NCBI GenBank assembly: GCA_028455995.1
Contig: JABELC010000009.1
Coordinates: 496,001 to 560,000, forward strand
DNA: 64,000 nucleotides
Direction: 5' to 3'
Origin: Scleromitrula shiraiana
Lineage: Eukaryota; Ascomycota; Leotiomycetes; Helotiales; Sclerotiniaceae
In this document: in pieces, positions 22,942 through 32,835 of the stretch
How the letters are laid out: each line of letters begins with the position of its first letter
Position numbering within the stretch: position 1 is the stretch's first letter
Position numbers and translations under genes: made by a program
The notes under the pieces: generated by a model
Seen by the model: the letters and a program-made list of their open reading frames with translations, nothing else
The model's database searches: none
Told to the model about the DNA's origin: nothing

Positions 22942-24707
22942 ATGTCAAATTCTAAGAAGGAATTCCACTTCGAGACATTGCAAGTCCATGCAGGGTAAAG
23001 ATCTTTACTCCAATTCCTAATGAAGCCTACCATACTAATAGTTCCCCCCAGTCAACGCCGCGATATAAATTCCCATGCGGTTCCAATATATGCCTCAACT
23101 GTGATTACACCCTGGCATCGATGAGTTTGTTAATTGCAACTGACTAACATGACTACCAGTCATTTGTTTTCAATAACAGTGCCCATGGTGCAGATATTTT
23201 TAGCATGAAAGATGATGCATATGCCTACAGTCGACTTGCCAATGTATGATCTCCGTCCATCTATTTGTATCTTGCCTCTTCTGATCAATGTTTACAGCCT
23301 ACTGTCGATGTCCTCGAAAAGCGAGTTGCCCAACTTGAGGGCGGACTTGCGGGCCTCGCCTCTGCGTAAGCGGAGAAACTCCCTCTCAATTTTTGCAAAG
23401 ACTAATAAGCCATTTTTAGCTCTGGAGAAGCAGCTCTATTCATGACCATTACTACCTTGGCAAATAATGGAGACAACATCATCTCTTCCTCCGACATTTC
23501 AGAAGCTTCTTCGAATATCCTTCGGCACCGAATTTCACCTTTCGGCATAGAATCTCGCTTCATAGATGTCACGGAAATAGAGAAGATCCGTGATTCCATC
23601 GATGAAAACACCAAAGGCATTTTCATTGAAAGCATTTCTAGCACCCAGCTGCTAGTCGCTGATATTGAGGCCATCACAAAGGTGGCTCACGCAGCCGGTG
23701 TACCTCTCATAGTGTAAGAGAACTGCGTCAAGTTTTTCAAAGAGCCTTGCTAAGAAAAACAGTGATAACACAGCAGGTGCTGGCGGATTTCTCATCCGGC
23801 CGATCGAGCATGGAGCAGATATTGTCATCCAATCAACTTCTGAGTGGATGAGCGTCAACGGCCAAAGTTCATCTGGTATTATTGTTGACAGTGGTAGATT
23901 CGACTGGTGCAAGCATAGTAAGAGATTTCCTCAGTTCGTAGAACCGTCTCCGGGATTCCATGGTATCAACATATGGGAGAAATTCGGAAATATAAGCTTC
24001 ATTGTCTTGGCTCGAGCTGCTGTTTTGCGTGATATCGGGCCTTGCTTGAACGCGTTCGCTGCTTCTGAGTTAATCACGGGTCTTCAAACCCTCGCTTTGA
24101 GACTTGAAAGGCAATCTAGTAATGCACTGGCTCTGGCAAAATGGTTAGCAAATCATGATAAGATTGAACTTGTTTCATATCCTGGTATGTACTGATGCCA
24201 AAAAAAATTGTCGTGGAGTACAACTGATTTCTGAAAAGGACTTTCATCACAAAAATCCTATCAGCATAATGCAAAGTATCTTCGAAATGGGGCTGGTGCT
24301 GTTTTATCACTTGCATTAAAATCCGAAGATATCACCACATCGTTTCTTTCGCACAACTATGAACTAGTATCAACTACAGGCGTGTAAGTTTGCATTCAAC
24401 GCTTTTGTAAGGTCTTTGAAGCTAACTATCTAACAGTGTGGGGGGAAGCAAGTAAGTAGAATATGATCCCACTAAATTCAGCAAACTTATCAATCTACCA
24501 GAACTGTCATAATACAGCCAATCTCGTCATTGGTAACCAAGTTATCCATATCTCCAGAAAACTTGGGTTCAGTCAGAACCCAGATAAAAATTTCAGTAGG
24601 ATTGGAGCACATTGTGAGTTTTATTGGAGGTAATCCATGTGCAGCTGCTAACTTGATAATAGGATGACATTATATCTGACTTCCAGCAATCTCTTGCCAA
24701 TGCGTAA
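22942..24707 (+). CDS. O-acetylhomoserine sulfhydrylase-like protein lacking the PLP lysine
   Basis: Ten exons: 22942-22994, 23052-23100, 23160-23243, 23298-23365, 23420-23713, 23763-24184, 24239-24383, 24437-24451, 24502-24613, 24663-24707; 428 aa, near the family length. All nine introns are GT-AG and the frame never breaks. The Cys/Met-metabolism PLP fold is plain: YSRLANPTVDVLEKR (57-71), ASGEAALF, VDNTAGAGG (183-191), and the C-terminal SVGLEHIDDII. The PLP lysine context SATKW reads STSEW, with Glu210 (GAG) for Lys. The YGGTYN loop reads SEASSN (112-117), and the C-terminal substrate Arg is Lys406. YSR, which binds PLP of the neighbouring subunit, is kept. As it stands it cannot form the internal aldimine, so it is a pseudoenzyme or an early pseudogene. 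Exon 8 is only 15 nt. Confidence 0.85.
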
Positions 24708-25618
24708 GAGCACATATGATTTAGAATTATCTATAGCAAGCGTATCACGATGCAATCTGTCCCCCGTTCACTCTATCCGCTTGAGATCGCAAAATATGAG
24801 GGCATCCGTCGTTGCCAAGGTGTTGAAAGGTAAACTTACAGGAACTTTTGGCAGCGGTGACGCTAAACCACCTGGTACTATTTTAGTCGACCTGACAATA
24901 TCTATGAATGCAAAAGTGAGTACAAGAAACGCTTTCATAGAGCTACCTAAAAGAGTGGACGCGCTCCAACGGCTTCTGATACTTTTTGGTCTGTAGAACC
25001 GCTGTGTCATGTACCAAAAAACACTGATTGCTGCGCTCGTAAGATTGCAATTACCAAGTAATGCTGACCTCTTGCCCAATACGAGCTAGTCTCAATTCCT
25101 AGTAGAACTCAGCGCAAAATTGTGAGATTTATTGTGGTTCATGTCTTTGTTTGCGAAAAGGAGATCAAAAGTTGTTGGCAAAAATGTTGAAGCACAGGTG
25201 TGAGTGAAAACAGACTTCAGTATTGAATACATAGCAAGAATTTTTGCGGACATAGGCGATGTTGGCGAAGAATTATTATATTGTATATACTTTCATCTAT
25301 ACTTATAGACGCATAATGATCAGTAGTCGTACTAGTAGAATAAGTTGTATAGTATATAGGGGCGATGCAAGTACCAGCATATCCACTTATACACCTAGTA
25401 TTTTGTTGCGTAAGAATTATTAGGGGAGTTGTGGCAGCTTGTAAGTCTGATGAAGCCCTATGAGAATTTCAGATATCTATCAGTTGGAAATCCGACAGAG
25501 AGCATGTAAGGATTGGGAAAATTCGGATTGAGTGATAGGTATAGTCGTGAAATTATATGTAATCGGATCATAACCCAAGCATTCTATGTTCTCTAATTCT
25601 CGTCGACCTGTACAACAC
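24708..25618. other. Intergenic between convergent genes
   Basis: This 911-bp gap separates the sulfhydrylase-like gene and PHS1, which converge. No recognised coding sequence; small frames here have no family character. Confidence 0.55.
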
Positions 25619-26407
25619 TTAATCGCTTTTCGGGGCTCGTTGTTGTCTCATAACCTTCCTCCTTTGAGCCATCATATGTGTGAATAGAACATACGAGCCT
25701 ACTTAAGTTAGTTCCAATTTCTTTAGCAGAACGTTCCCACGTACCTGGCACATATATCAACAGAATCAACTGTAAAGCCCAGGCATAAACCTCACCCAAG
25801 CTCCTTGCCGGCTCAATAGACTTGTAGATCAACCAGCATTCACTGCTAATTCCCAATGGATATAAAATGAAGAATGTATTGTATCGAAACCAAGTAACAA
25901 TGGCAGGTTTATAGCCACTCAAAGTAACCACGAAATAAGAATATCGAATGACTTCCGTCACACTCCATGCAATAAGCATACTAGAATATCCGGCACTTTT
26001 CGCGACGAAGGGGAAATTGTTGACGACAGGCCAAACGAGAAGTAGTCGACTAGCAACTTGCATAAGGGTGGTAAAAATGGGTGCCCGAACGACACCTATA
26101 CAAGTATTAGTTTCACGTCCTATTTAGGGTACACATTTGACAAGACAAAGAACGAACCAGTAGCTGAATGCACCACCTCTAACAATGCCATTGTTTGTGT
26201 CCATTTCGTGAATTCACCAACTCCCATATACACCCTGCCGAAGCCCACGAGTGGCACGAGTAAAAGTACTCGTCCAAGAACAACGAGCCATGCGAGCGCC
26301 GAGAAGAAATTGTATAGAATCAAGTACTGCTTTTTAGGGTTCGACGACTGCAAAGGTTTAGGTCCAGGTTTATTGACATAACCTGGGGTTATATCTTGGG
26401 CGTCCAT
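25619..26407 (-). CDS. PHS1: Very-long-chain (3R)-3-hydroxyacyl-CoA dehydratase PHS1
   Basis: Three exons, 26407-26158, 26095-25745 and 25698-25619, encode 226 aa. The last intron is only 46 nt. Using it replaces an unfamiliar tail with the family ending GSYVLFTHMMAQRRKVMR, a strong reason to accept it. The multi-pass membrane protein has LYNFFSALAWL near the start and the catalytic segment RYNTFFILYPLGISSE. There, Tyr162 and Glu169 have the Tyr-x6-Glu spacing of the known active pair. It catalyses the third step of the ER fatty-acid elongation cycle for ceramide and very-long-chain lipids. The basic C-terminus suits ER retention. Confidence 0.93.
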
Positions 26408-27851
26408 AATTTGTAGGGTGTATAAAAATTGAGAATTGATGCTTCTAAGGTTGACTCTAATGTAATTCAACACAGCTGTGGTGATTATTTATTAATGTTG
26501 ATAAATGATGAGAAAATAAAAGTGGAGCTTGGACCTCACTCAATTTATTCTATAGATCTATTCTTAGCTCACATGGATTAAATCGAACCCTTCCTCATCC
26601 ACGACCAGTACTTCAGCAGTTGATCCAGATCTATTGATAATATCCCAAAATTGATGCCAGCCGTATTTCAAGTTTGTTGGAAATTCCAGGTCTATATCGA
26701 ATTCAACGATGTCAGCCACGTTTGAAGCCAACAAGGGACTATGAGTGCTGTCTTCGATGCAAAATTTGGATTGAGGGGAGGCTACAGGAATATCCCCGAA
26801 CAAGAGGTGGAATCAGCTTGCCATTCTAATTTATTATCCATGTCTGCACAATTTCCGTTGTTGGAGAGACACTGCACCCGAAGTCTATCGCTAGATTGAC
26901 GTCGATTGCCAAATTGTAAAGAGGGAAAGCATGTCCATCCAAAGTCCAATCTGACAGCAGGAAGCTATCACTATCGTTGCTAGTAGTAGCATTCATACCT
27001 TCCAGAAATTGGTATCAAAGATCAGTAGATCTACCTATTGACCCAGGTCAATTTGTAGTTCGTCGAGTTGACGCATCCATGAAAAACTACTACAGTTTCG
27101 TCTGTTAGTTCTGATCTAGGTGGTACCATTAGATGTGTATGGGCTAAAATTACTATTCACCGTGACCGTATTATCCAACTTTTAAATTGATATATGGTTC
27201 TGAATGCATTTAAACCATTTATTACTGTTTCATCACTTATGAATAGCGAAGTTGCAATATTTTGAGGTCGCTAAGATCAATCCTAAGACCAGGAACTTGA
27301 GAATGTGACTTGTTCACTGGTAGTGAGGGAGTTTGTTATCTTTGGGGCTCAATAGCTAGTATTGCAGCTAAACAGGAGGAGTGAGCTCATACTATGTCAT
27401 ACTTTGATACACAAATATCTTTCTAGTACTCTCAGCTAAATTGATTCAGCTCCAAGTTCATCTTACTTATTGTCACACATATAAGTTGAAAGGATACAAG
27501 CAATATATCAATTTAATGCACATCAACATACAATGATTCATCAACAGTGCGCCAGAACTAATCTGCATGCAGCGTGCCCGGGTGATTGACTAGAGCCATG
27601 AACCAGGCCTATTACAATTACGACCTGTGGTTTGTACATATAACAGCATGGATCCATGATAAAGCTGATAAAAGCCAAACCCATTTTCATGTTCTTTCTT
27701 GCGAAACTCGAATCTCATCATATTCGACTCTTCATTCCTGATGCTGGCCCCAATTCATGGCTCGTCCCTTTGTCAAACCCTCCCCATAGGAGTCTAAATA
27801 TCCTGAAATCCGATCCCATTATCCTCCATCAAACTTTCATTTATCCCAACC
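26408..27851. other. Intergenic 1.4 kb
   Basis: PHS1 promoter side and further DNA without a supported gene. A minus-strand frame at 26564-26796 reads sensibly for about 78 residues (GDIPVASPQ...VDEEGFDLIHV) but lacks an ATG and has a stop directly upstream. If real, it is a remnant or the 3' exon of something not recognised. Confidence 0.45.
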
Positions 27852-28160
27852 TCAATATCTCCATCCAACCCCTATCCTTTCCGAACCTGGACCATACCGC
27901 GCATCCCTCTCACCACACCTCCTATCCGCATGAATTCCATTATTCATACACTCGAACGAGCAATATTGATTGAGGTACTTTGGACGAATGTTCCAACGAT
28001 TCGGGAGACAAGATTGAGGTATATCGAACGGGATGCCTGGACGTGCGAATTCTCGAGGGTCGTTAATCCGAGCTAGTTGCGTGTAGATGAGATTGCAATT
28101 TGATCCTGCGTAGAGGGAACGATGGCCACATAATGGTTCTATGCTCCAGTAATTACACAT
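27852..28160 (-). CDS. Possible small Cys-rich protein, unknown
   Basis: A 102-aa frame starts at a genuine ATG with MCNYWSIEPLCGHRS, then C at 22 and further single Cys residues (QSCLP, QYCSFEC). This MC...CGH...C pattern is common among short uncharacterised ascomycete proteins that may bind zinc. No signal peptide is seen. Nothing else in the neighbourhood supports expression. The model may need introns, since the tail after about residue 75 is less convincing. Confidence 0.4.
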   Translation of the reverse strand: MCNYWSIEPLCGHRSLYAGSNCNLIYTQLARINDPREFARPGIPFDIPQSCLPNRWNIRPKYLNQYCSFECMNNGIHADRRCGERDARYGPGSERIGVGWRY

Positions 28161-28861
28161 GATAAGTATGCTTCAGATGTTGAGATGGGCAATGTTGGAG
28201 GAACTCGAAGCTAGAAGAACCGCTACAAGACCTTCGACATTACGAAAAACCCTAGGAAATACTTATAGATGGGACACAGATTTCAGGAATAAATGTACTG
28301 TAGAAGAGAATCAACGTGACATACTTACTTACCCGTTACTATGTGAGTCGTGTTTTGCTGTACGTAACGGTCACTGTGTGCTGTATTTAATCGCGGTCCA
28401 TGTTCCCCGCCTCAAACGATGCAGAGATGAAAGGGCTTGTAATAGAATATATTCCGATTGCAAGCGGCATCATGTTGTAAGAATGGAGATTCTCAGATCG
28501 CATTCTAAACCACGGTATTGATTGCTTGGTGAAGATTGTTGGATAGTATGGGAATTAGTACGAACAAACCCCAAATAGCTCCACAAAAGAAGGAATCATG
28601 AGCTCGTGTTCATGTGTTTGCAGATCCTCTGACTGTGTATAAGATTGTTTCATACTAGAGGTGATGGGGAGAGATGGGTAGCGCAAACTGGATGCTTGTG
28701 CCACATTCATCGGAAGAAATAGTTTGCTAACGAAAAACCACAAAAATAGAGACCAAGTTTCGCAATTCTGCTATCATCGATTCGTGACAGAGTATAATTA
28801 TAATATAAACAAATTCTAATCTAGTATGTATTGGTATAATGGATATAAGACGCTTGATGGT
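28161..28861. other. Intergenic 0.7 kb
   Basis: Between the small frame and PHO8. A plus-strand frame (28159-28521) contains LTYPLLCESC and a splice-like GTGAGT or GTACGT, but no family is recognised. I do not call it a gene. Confidence 0.4.
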
Positions 28862-30793
28862 CTATTGTGGAAGATTCTTCTTAAGCCGCTCCTCATAATG
28901 TCCGAATAATGGTTGAACATCCAATTCTGAAGTGACTGAGCTGGTTTGACTATCAGTTCTATTAACGTTTAATTCTGCTGTAATGGCATCAACATCGACA
29001 TTGAGATAGTCTCTCAAAAATCCGCCAACCTCAATATTTTCGTGATTTCCACGCAGCACATCTGCGCCATAGCCATAGATATTGACATCGACTGCAGAAT
29101 GGCCATGCGTTGACCAGCCGATCTGCGCTCTACGACTGATAATTTGTGCAAAGGCATATGCAGATAAAGCAGGATTATCGATTATCAAATCTATTTCCTC
29201 ATCTGTTGCATCCATAACACCAAGTCCCTCTTGGACGAGCTTTTCCTCGACAAACTGTCTAAGTTTGTCGCCTTCTTCACTTGTGGAAGCAATGTGGGCT
29301 CGTAAAGACCTGGAAAGATATTCCGAAGAATGAGATGCATTTGCCAACACCTCTGGGTACCAAAGATATTGAGGATATGATGCATGGAGTTCTGTAAAAA
29401 TGAATTAGTCAAAATTTTCATGAAAAGGAGATGGTATAAGTACGCCTTGCAACGGCCAAGCCACCTGTCTCATGATCGCTAGTGGCAACAAGAGCCCCCT
29501 CAGTATCACTCTTGTCCAGGAAGTCGATCACGCTTTGGAAAGCTCGGTCGTATGCAAGTACTTCGTGAACCTGAGCAGCCTATGGATGTTTTGTCAGTAG
29601 CTGTTATGGATTGTTAAGTTGCGTCCATGAAGACAAAACTCCAGTCTAAGATACAATGCAATTGAAAAAAGTATGCGTACAGGATCATTTCCATGGCCAG
29701 CGTGGTCAATGCGACTTCCTTCAATCATGAGAAAAAACCCTTTATCACTATCTTTGGTTGCGGCTTCAAGAGCTGTCAGAGCGGTCCTGGTCATTTCATC
29801 GAGCGAGGGATAGACATGGTTCATATTTCGGCGATCGAGCTCGAATGGAACATCAGTGTCTGAGAAGAGACCTAACAAAGGTAACTTGACTTTCTTTCCA
29901 AGCTTCAGATCGTCGAATTCCGCTCTGCTATCAATATATGTCCATCCATATTTCTCCTGAGCTAGCTTGGTAACGTCGCGATCATCAGCTCTACAACTTG
30001 AATCTGATGTGTTTGGTAAGAAGTGGCACCGTCCGCCGCCCAACATTAAATCCACAACCCTGACGCCCAAGGGGTGTTCGCCAACCTCCTGTAGTGCTAT
30101 AGAATCTTCTTGCATCCGATAATCAACATGTGCCGCGAAGCAGGCGGGGGTCGCATCAGTTATATCTGTCGTGACAACCACTACAACTGTTAGCATCGCA
30201 GATCAAATGGGAGCTCAATAAAACAATGACTTACAGCCAGTTGTGTAGCCTGCTTTCTTTGCCGCCTCAAGAACTGTTCCGCAAGGGGTATGATCTGGCA
30301 GCATTGATATAGCACCATTGTAGCTTTTCCTTCCACAGCTAAAAGCTGTAGCACCAGCGGCACTATCCGTTACAAGACTGCTGCTTGATCTTGTGCGTGA
30401 AGACCCGATAAAATGCTGGTCAAGGTGAAGAACGTCGCCGAAAGGAAGACCGTCTTCGAATTGTCGGAAACTTCGAGTTAAACTGAGTGATGCTGGGCCC
30501 ATGCCATCGCTGACCATAAAAATGAGATTACGTTTACCATTCTTCTTTGACTTCTGCGGGCTGCCTTGGTGTTGCGATAAGAGCACAGCAAGAACGATGA
30601 CAGCTGCTGTAGCGATTAATGCCCATACGAAAATGCCAACCTCTCGCCAGAATCCAGGTTTCTTGGAAGATCCAAGTGATTCCTTTCGTTGGTTACCAAG
30701 GAGAGCATCATCCTCAGCCGCAGCTCGTTCCTCAGAATTTGATGAAGATGGTCGTCGGTCCGAAGCGAACAGAGGAGTATTGTTTCGCGCCAT
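28862..30793 (-). CDS. PHO8: Vacuolar alkaline phosphatase
   Basis: Four exons, 30793-30235, 30180-29681, 29579-29444 and 29391-28862, give 574 aa. After a cytosolic N-terminus with Ser and acidic residues comes one transmembrane anchor at about 52-73. Metal and active-site motifs follow: IFMVSDGMGP (metal Asp96), VTDSAAGATAFSCG with nucleophile Ser144, SRIDHAGHGNDP, ATSDHETGGL and STHGHSAVDV. A type II anchor with these motifs is the Pho8 layout. It hydrolyses phosphomonoesters in the vacuole lumen. Intron 1 has two in-frame acceptors 6 nt apart; the downstream one gives the conserved GLVVT. The exon 3 to 4 join gives ARQLHASYPQYLWYPEVL, matching the family. Confidence 0.94.
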
Positions 30794-31861
30794 GGTTTAA
30801 TTTCTACCAAGTCGCCAGTCTATATTGTATGTAATCTTGATAAATAAAAATCTACGAGACCACCCGAGGTGAGGTCACGGAGGAATATGGGCGCCTATCT
30901 AGTCCGAAACATTAAGGTGCTCACGAGATAACAAGTCAAGGCGCCTTTGTCTGGACAACCAGAGATGTCGGTGTGTGATGTAATACTACGGATGCACAAA
31001 TAAATTTACCCTTGAGTCAGGAGATCAACATTTTCATAACAGTACATAAATGGTTCGCTGGAAATTCTTCTATATTTTTGGAGTAGTCTTCAGATGGATG
31101 ATTGATAGAGTGTGTCTTTCTTTAGGTGTAGATGCAGCTTGAGTAGTCATTTCTTCAGCCTTTTGCCAAAAGCCTTGCATATATGTCACGCATGACCAAC
31201 CGAAACGAACCTATCAGAATCGATGGATATTTGTATAATTTTCGTGATGTTTGTTCTTCGAAGCAACAAACATATTTATTACTTTTAAGTGGCAAAGGAT
31301 TAGATTAGATTAGATATGGGAGTTCAAAGTTATGATCACATTCCTGGGGCACAAACATATGAGAATTTTCATGCCAAAAACTCCGTGAGTTGCTATGCAT
31401 TACCACATTGTGAACTGACTTGGGCAAGTGTTGAATCAAATTCGTGATACTTCACTGAATTCCATCCATGTACTAGTAGTATTGCTTGAGCCAATTCGTT
31501 GCATTATTGTTTGTGTAATCGAGGATTCACTGAGATTGTTCGGATCACATATTCGGTCCCCATTGCAAGCAAGCATCGCTTCGGAAAGGAAGCTTCTCAT
31601 TGTCGAGTGCAAAAGTCTGAAAAGTCGTGTGCGGCCTTCCAACCAGTGATTAAAAATTGACTCGAATCCTTTTCACGCCATGGCATTGGGATAAGCAGCC
31701 TTTTAATGGTGCTTATCTTTTTAATGGACAAAACTCAGTATATGTCAAGACAGTCGAAGCCCATGAAATTCGTAGAAAGCCATGAGATAGATACAGCTAA
31801 TTCCTGCTGCGCTTCATCCAGCCTTCCCAGTCAAACACCAACGGACCCAGTACCAATCCCC
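30794..31861. other. PHO8 promoter side and eL34 3' region
   Basis: This 1.07-kb region lies between two minus-strand genes. No coding sequence is recognised. Confidence 0.55.
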
Positions 31862-32469
31862 TTAACGCTTCTTTTGTTGAGACTCCTTGAGAACCTTCTT
31901 AACAATCTTTTGCTCCTCAATCAAGAATGCTCTGACAATACGGTCTCTAACACAGTTGGCGCATCTTGATCCTCCGTATGCGCGTTGAACGGTCTTCTTT
32001 GGGCGGGAGATCTGGGAGTATTCACGAGGTCGGAGAGCTGGGATCTATAGTAAATGGGTTAGCATTTACATTTAAATTATTTCTATTCGAAAATTTCCGA
32101 TGCAATGAATTTGCAATATCCTCGTCGGCCCAATTTGATTTCCTCCTCGATGATAATCGGATCGTCCCAGTATTGCCCAGTGGCGTATTGAATTCTTGTT
32201 GAAATGGCAATCCGACCTTCCCAATTCTTCTTTAAAATTATTGAATTTCTGAACTTACACCTGGCAATTTGATACCGCAGTCACCGCACTTTGGTGCAGT
32301 ACCGGCCTTCTTGATGTGAAGATATCGTAGCTCGCCGCCGGGAGTCTTGACAACTCTGACCTTGTTTGATCGAGTGTTGTATCTATCTGCATCAATACAT
32401 GAATTTCCCAAAATTAAAGAACGAAACTCACGGGTTTCGGCGTCTGTAGGTCAATCTGTTGGACGACAT
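31862..32469 (-). CDS. RPL34: 60S ribosomal protein eL34
   Basis: Three exons, 32469-32432, 32382-32259 and 32044-31862, encode 114 aa. The first exon is only 38 nt (MSSNRLTYRRRNP), a usual ribosomal-protein layout. The introns are 49 and 214 nt; the long second intron is also common in fungal ribosomal genes. The zinc-binding Cys pairs are present: KCGDCGIKLPG and RCANCVRDR. The C-terminus is Lys-rich. It is a structural part of the large ribosomal subunit. Confidence 0.95.
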
Positions 32470-32835
32470 CTTGGCGGATTTTTACTTCGTTGGTCGATTG
32501 AGGTCGTTGTCGTTGTCTGGAGTTCTTCAAAAAAGATATTTCGCGAAATTCGATTGTGGGCGAGCTAATCGGCTAGGGTCTACACTAAATCTGGTTAGAC
32601 TCAAATGGGCTCCATTATTGATACCTTAAGGTTTGCAAGGCAACAATTTATTAAAAATACGCTAGTAGGAGACTCCCGTCCCCGATCTGAGAACAAAATT
32701 TATCTCCACGCGGTCGCGACACTAATCATCTCCGTCAATTTATCTTCCATCATTACAAAATTGAACTAAGAGAGGCTTCAAAATAAGGGGAATTTGTGTG
32801 ACGGGAACTGGGACTCTGTACCTGGAACATTGAAA
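32470..32835. promoter_or_regulatory. Bidirectional promoter region RPL34/PRP8
   Basis: This 366-bp gap lies between divergent starts. It must hold both promoters; I cannot name a factor site. Confidence 0.5.

Noticed and set aside
26564..26803. 79-codon minus-strand frame (GDIPVASPQ...)
   Set aside because: Its apparent start is not ATG, a stop lies directly upstream, and I could not find an upstream exon. Kept only as a comment in the intergenic entry.
27656..27973. 105-codon plus-strand frame rich in His, Pro and Ser
   Set aside because: It overlaps the better-supported Cys-rich minus-strand frame and looks compositional.
32794..32835. Longer N-terminus for PRP8
   Set aside because: The upstream codons do not include an ATG. 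The conserved proline-rich start is at 32836.
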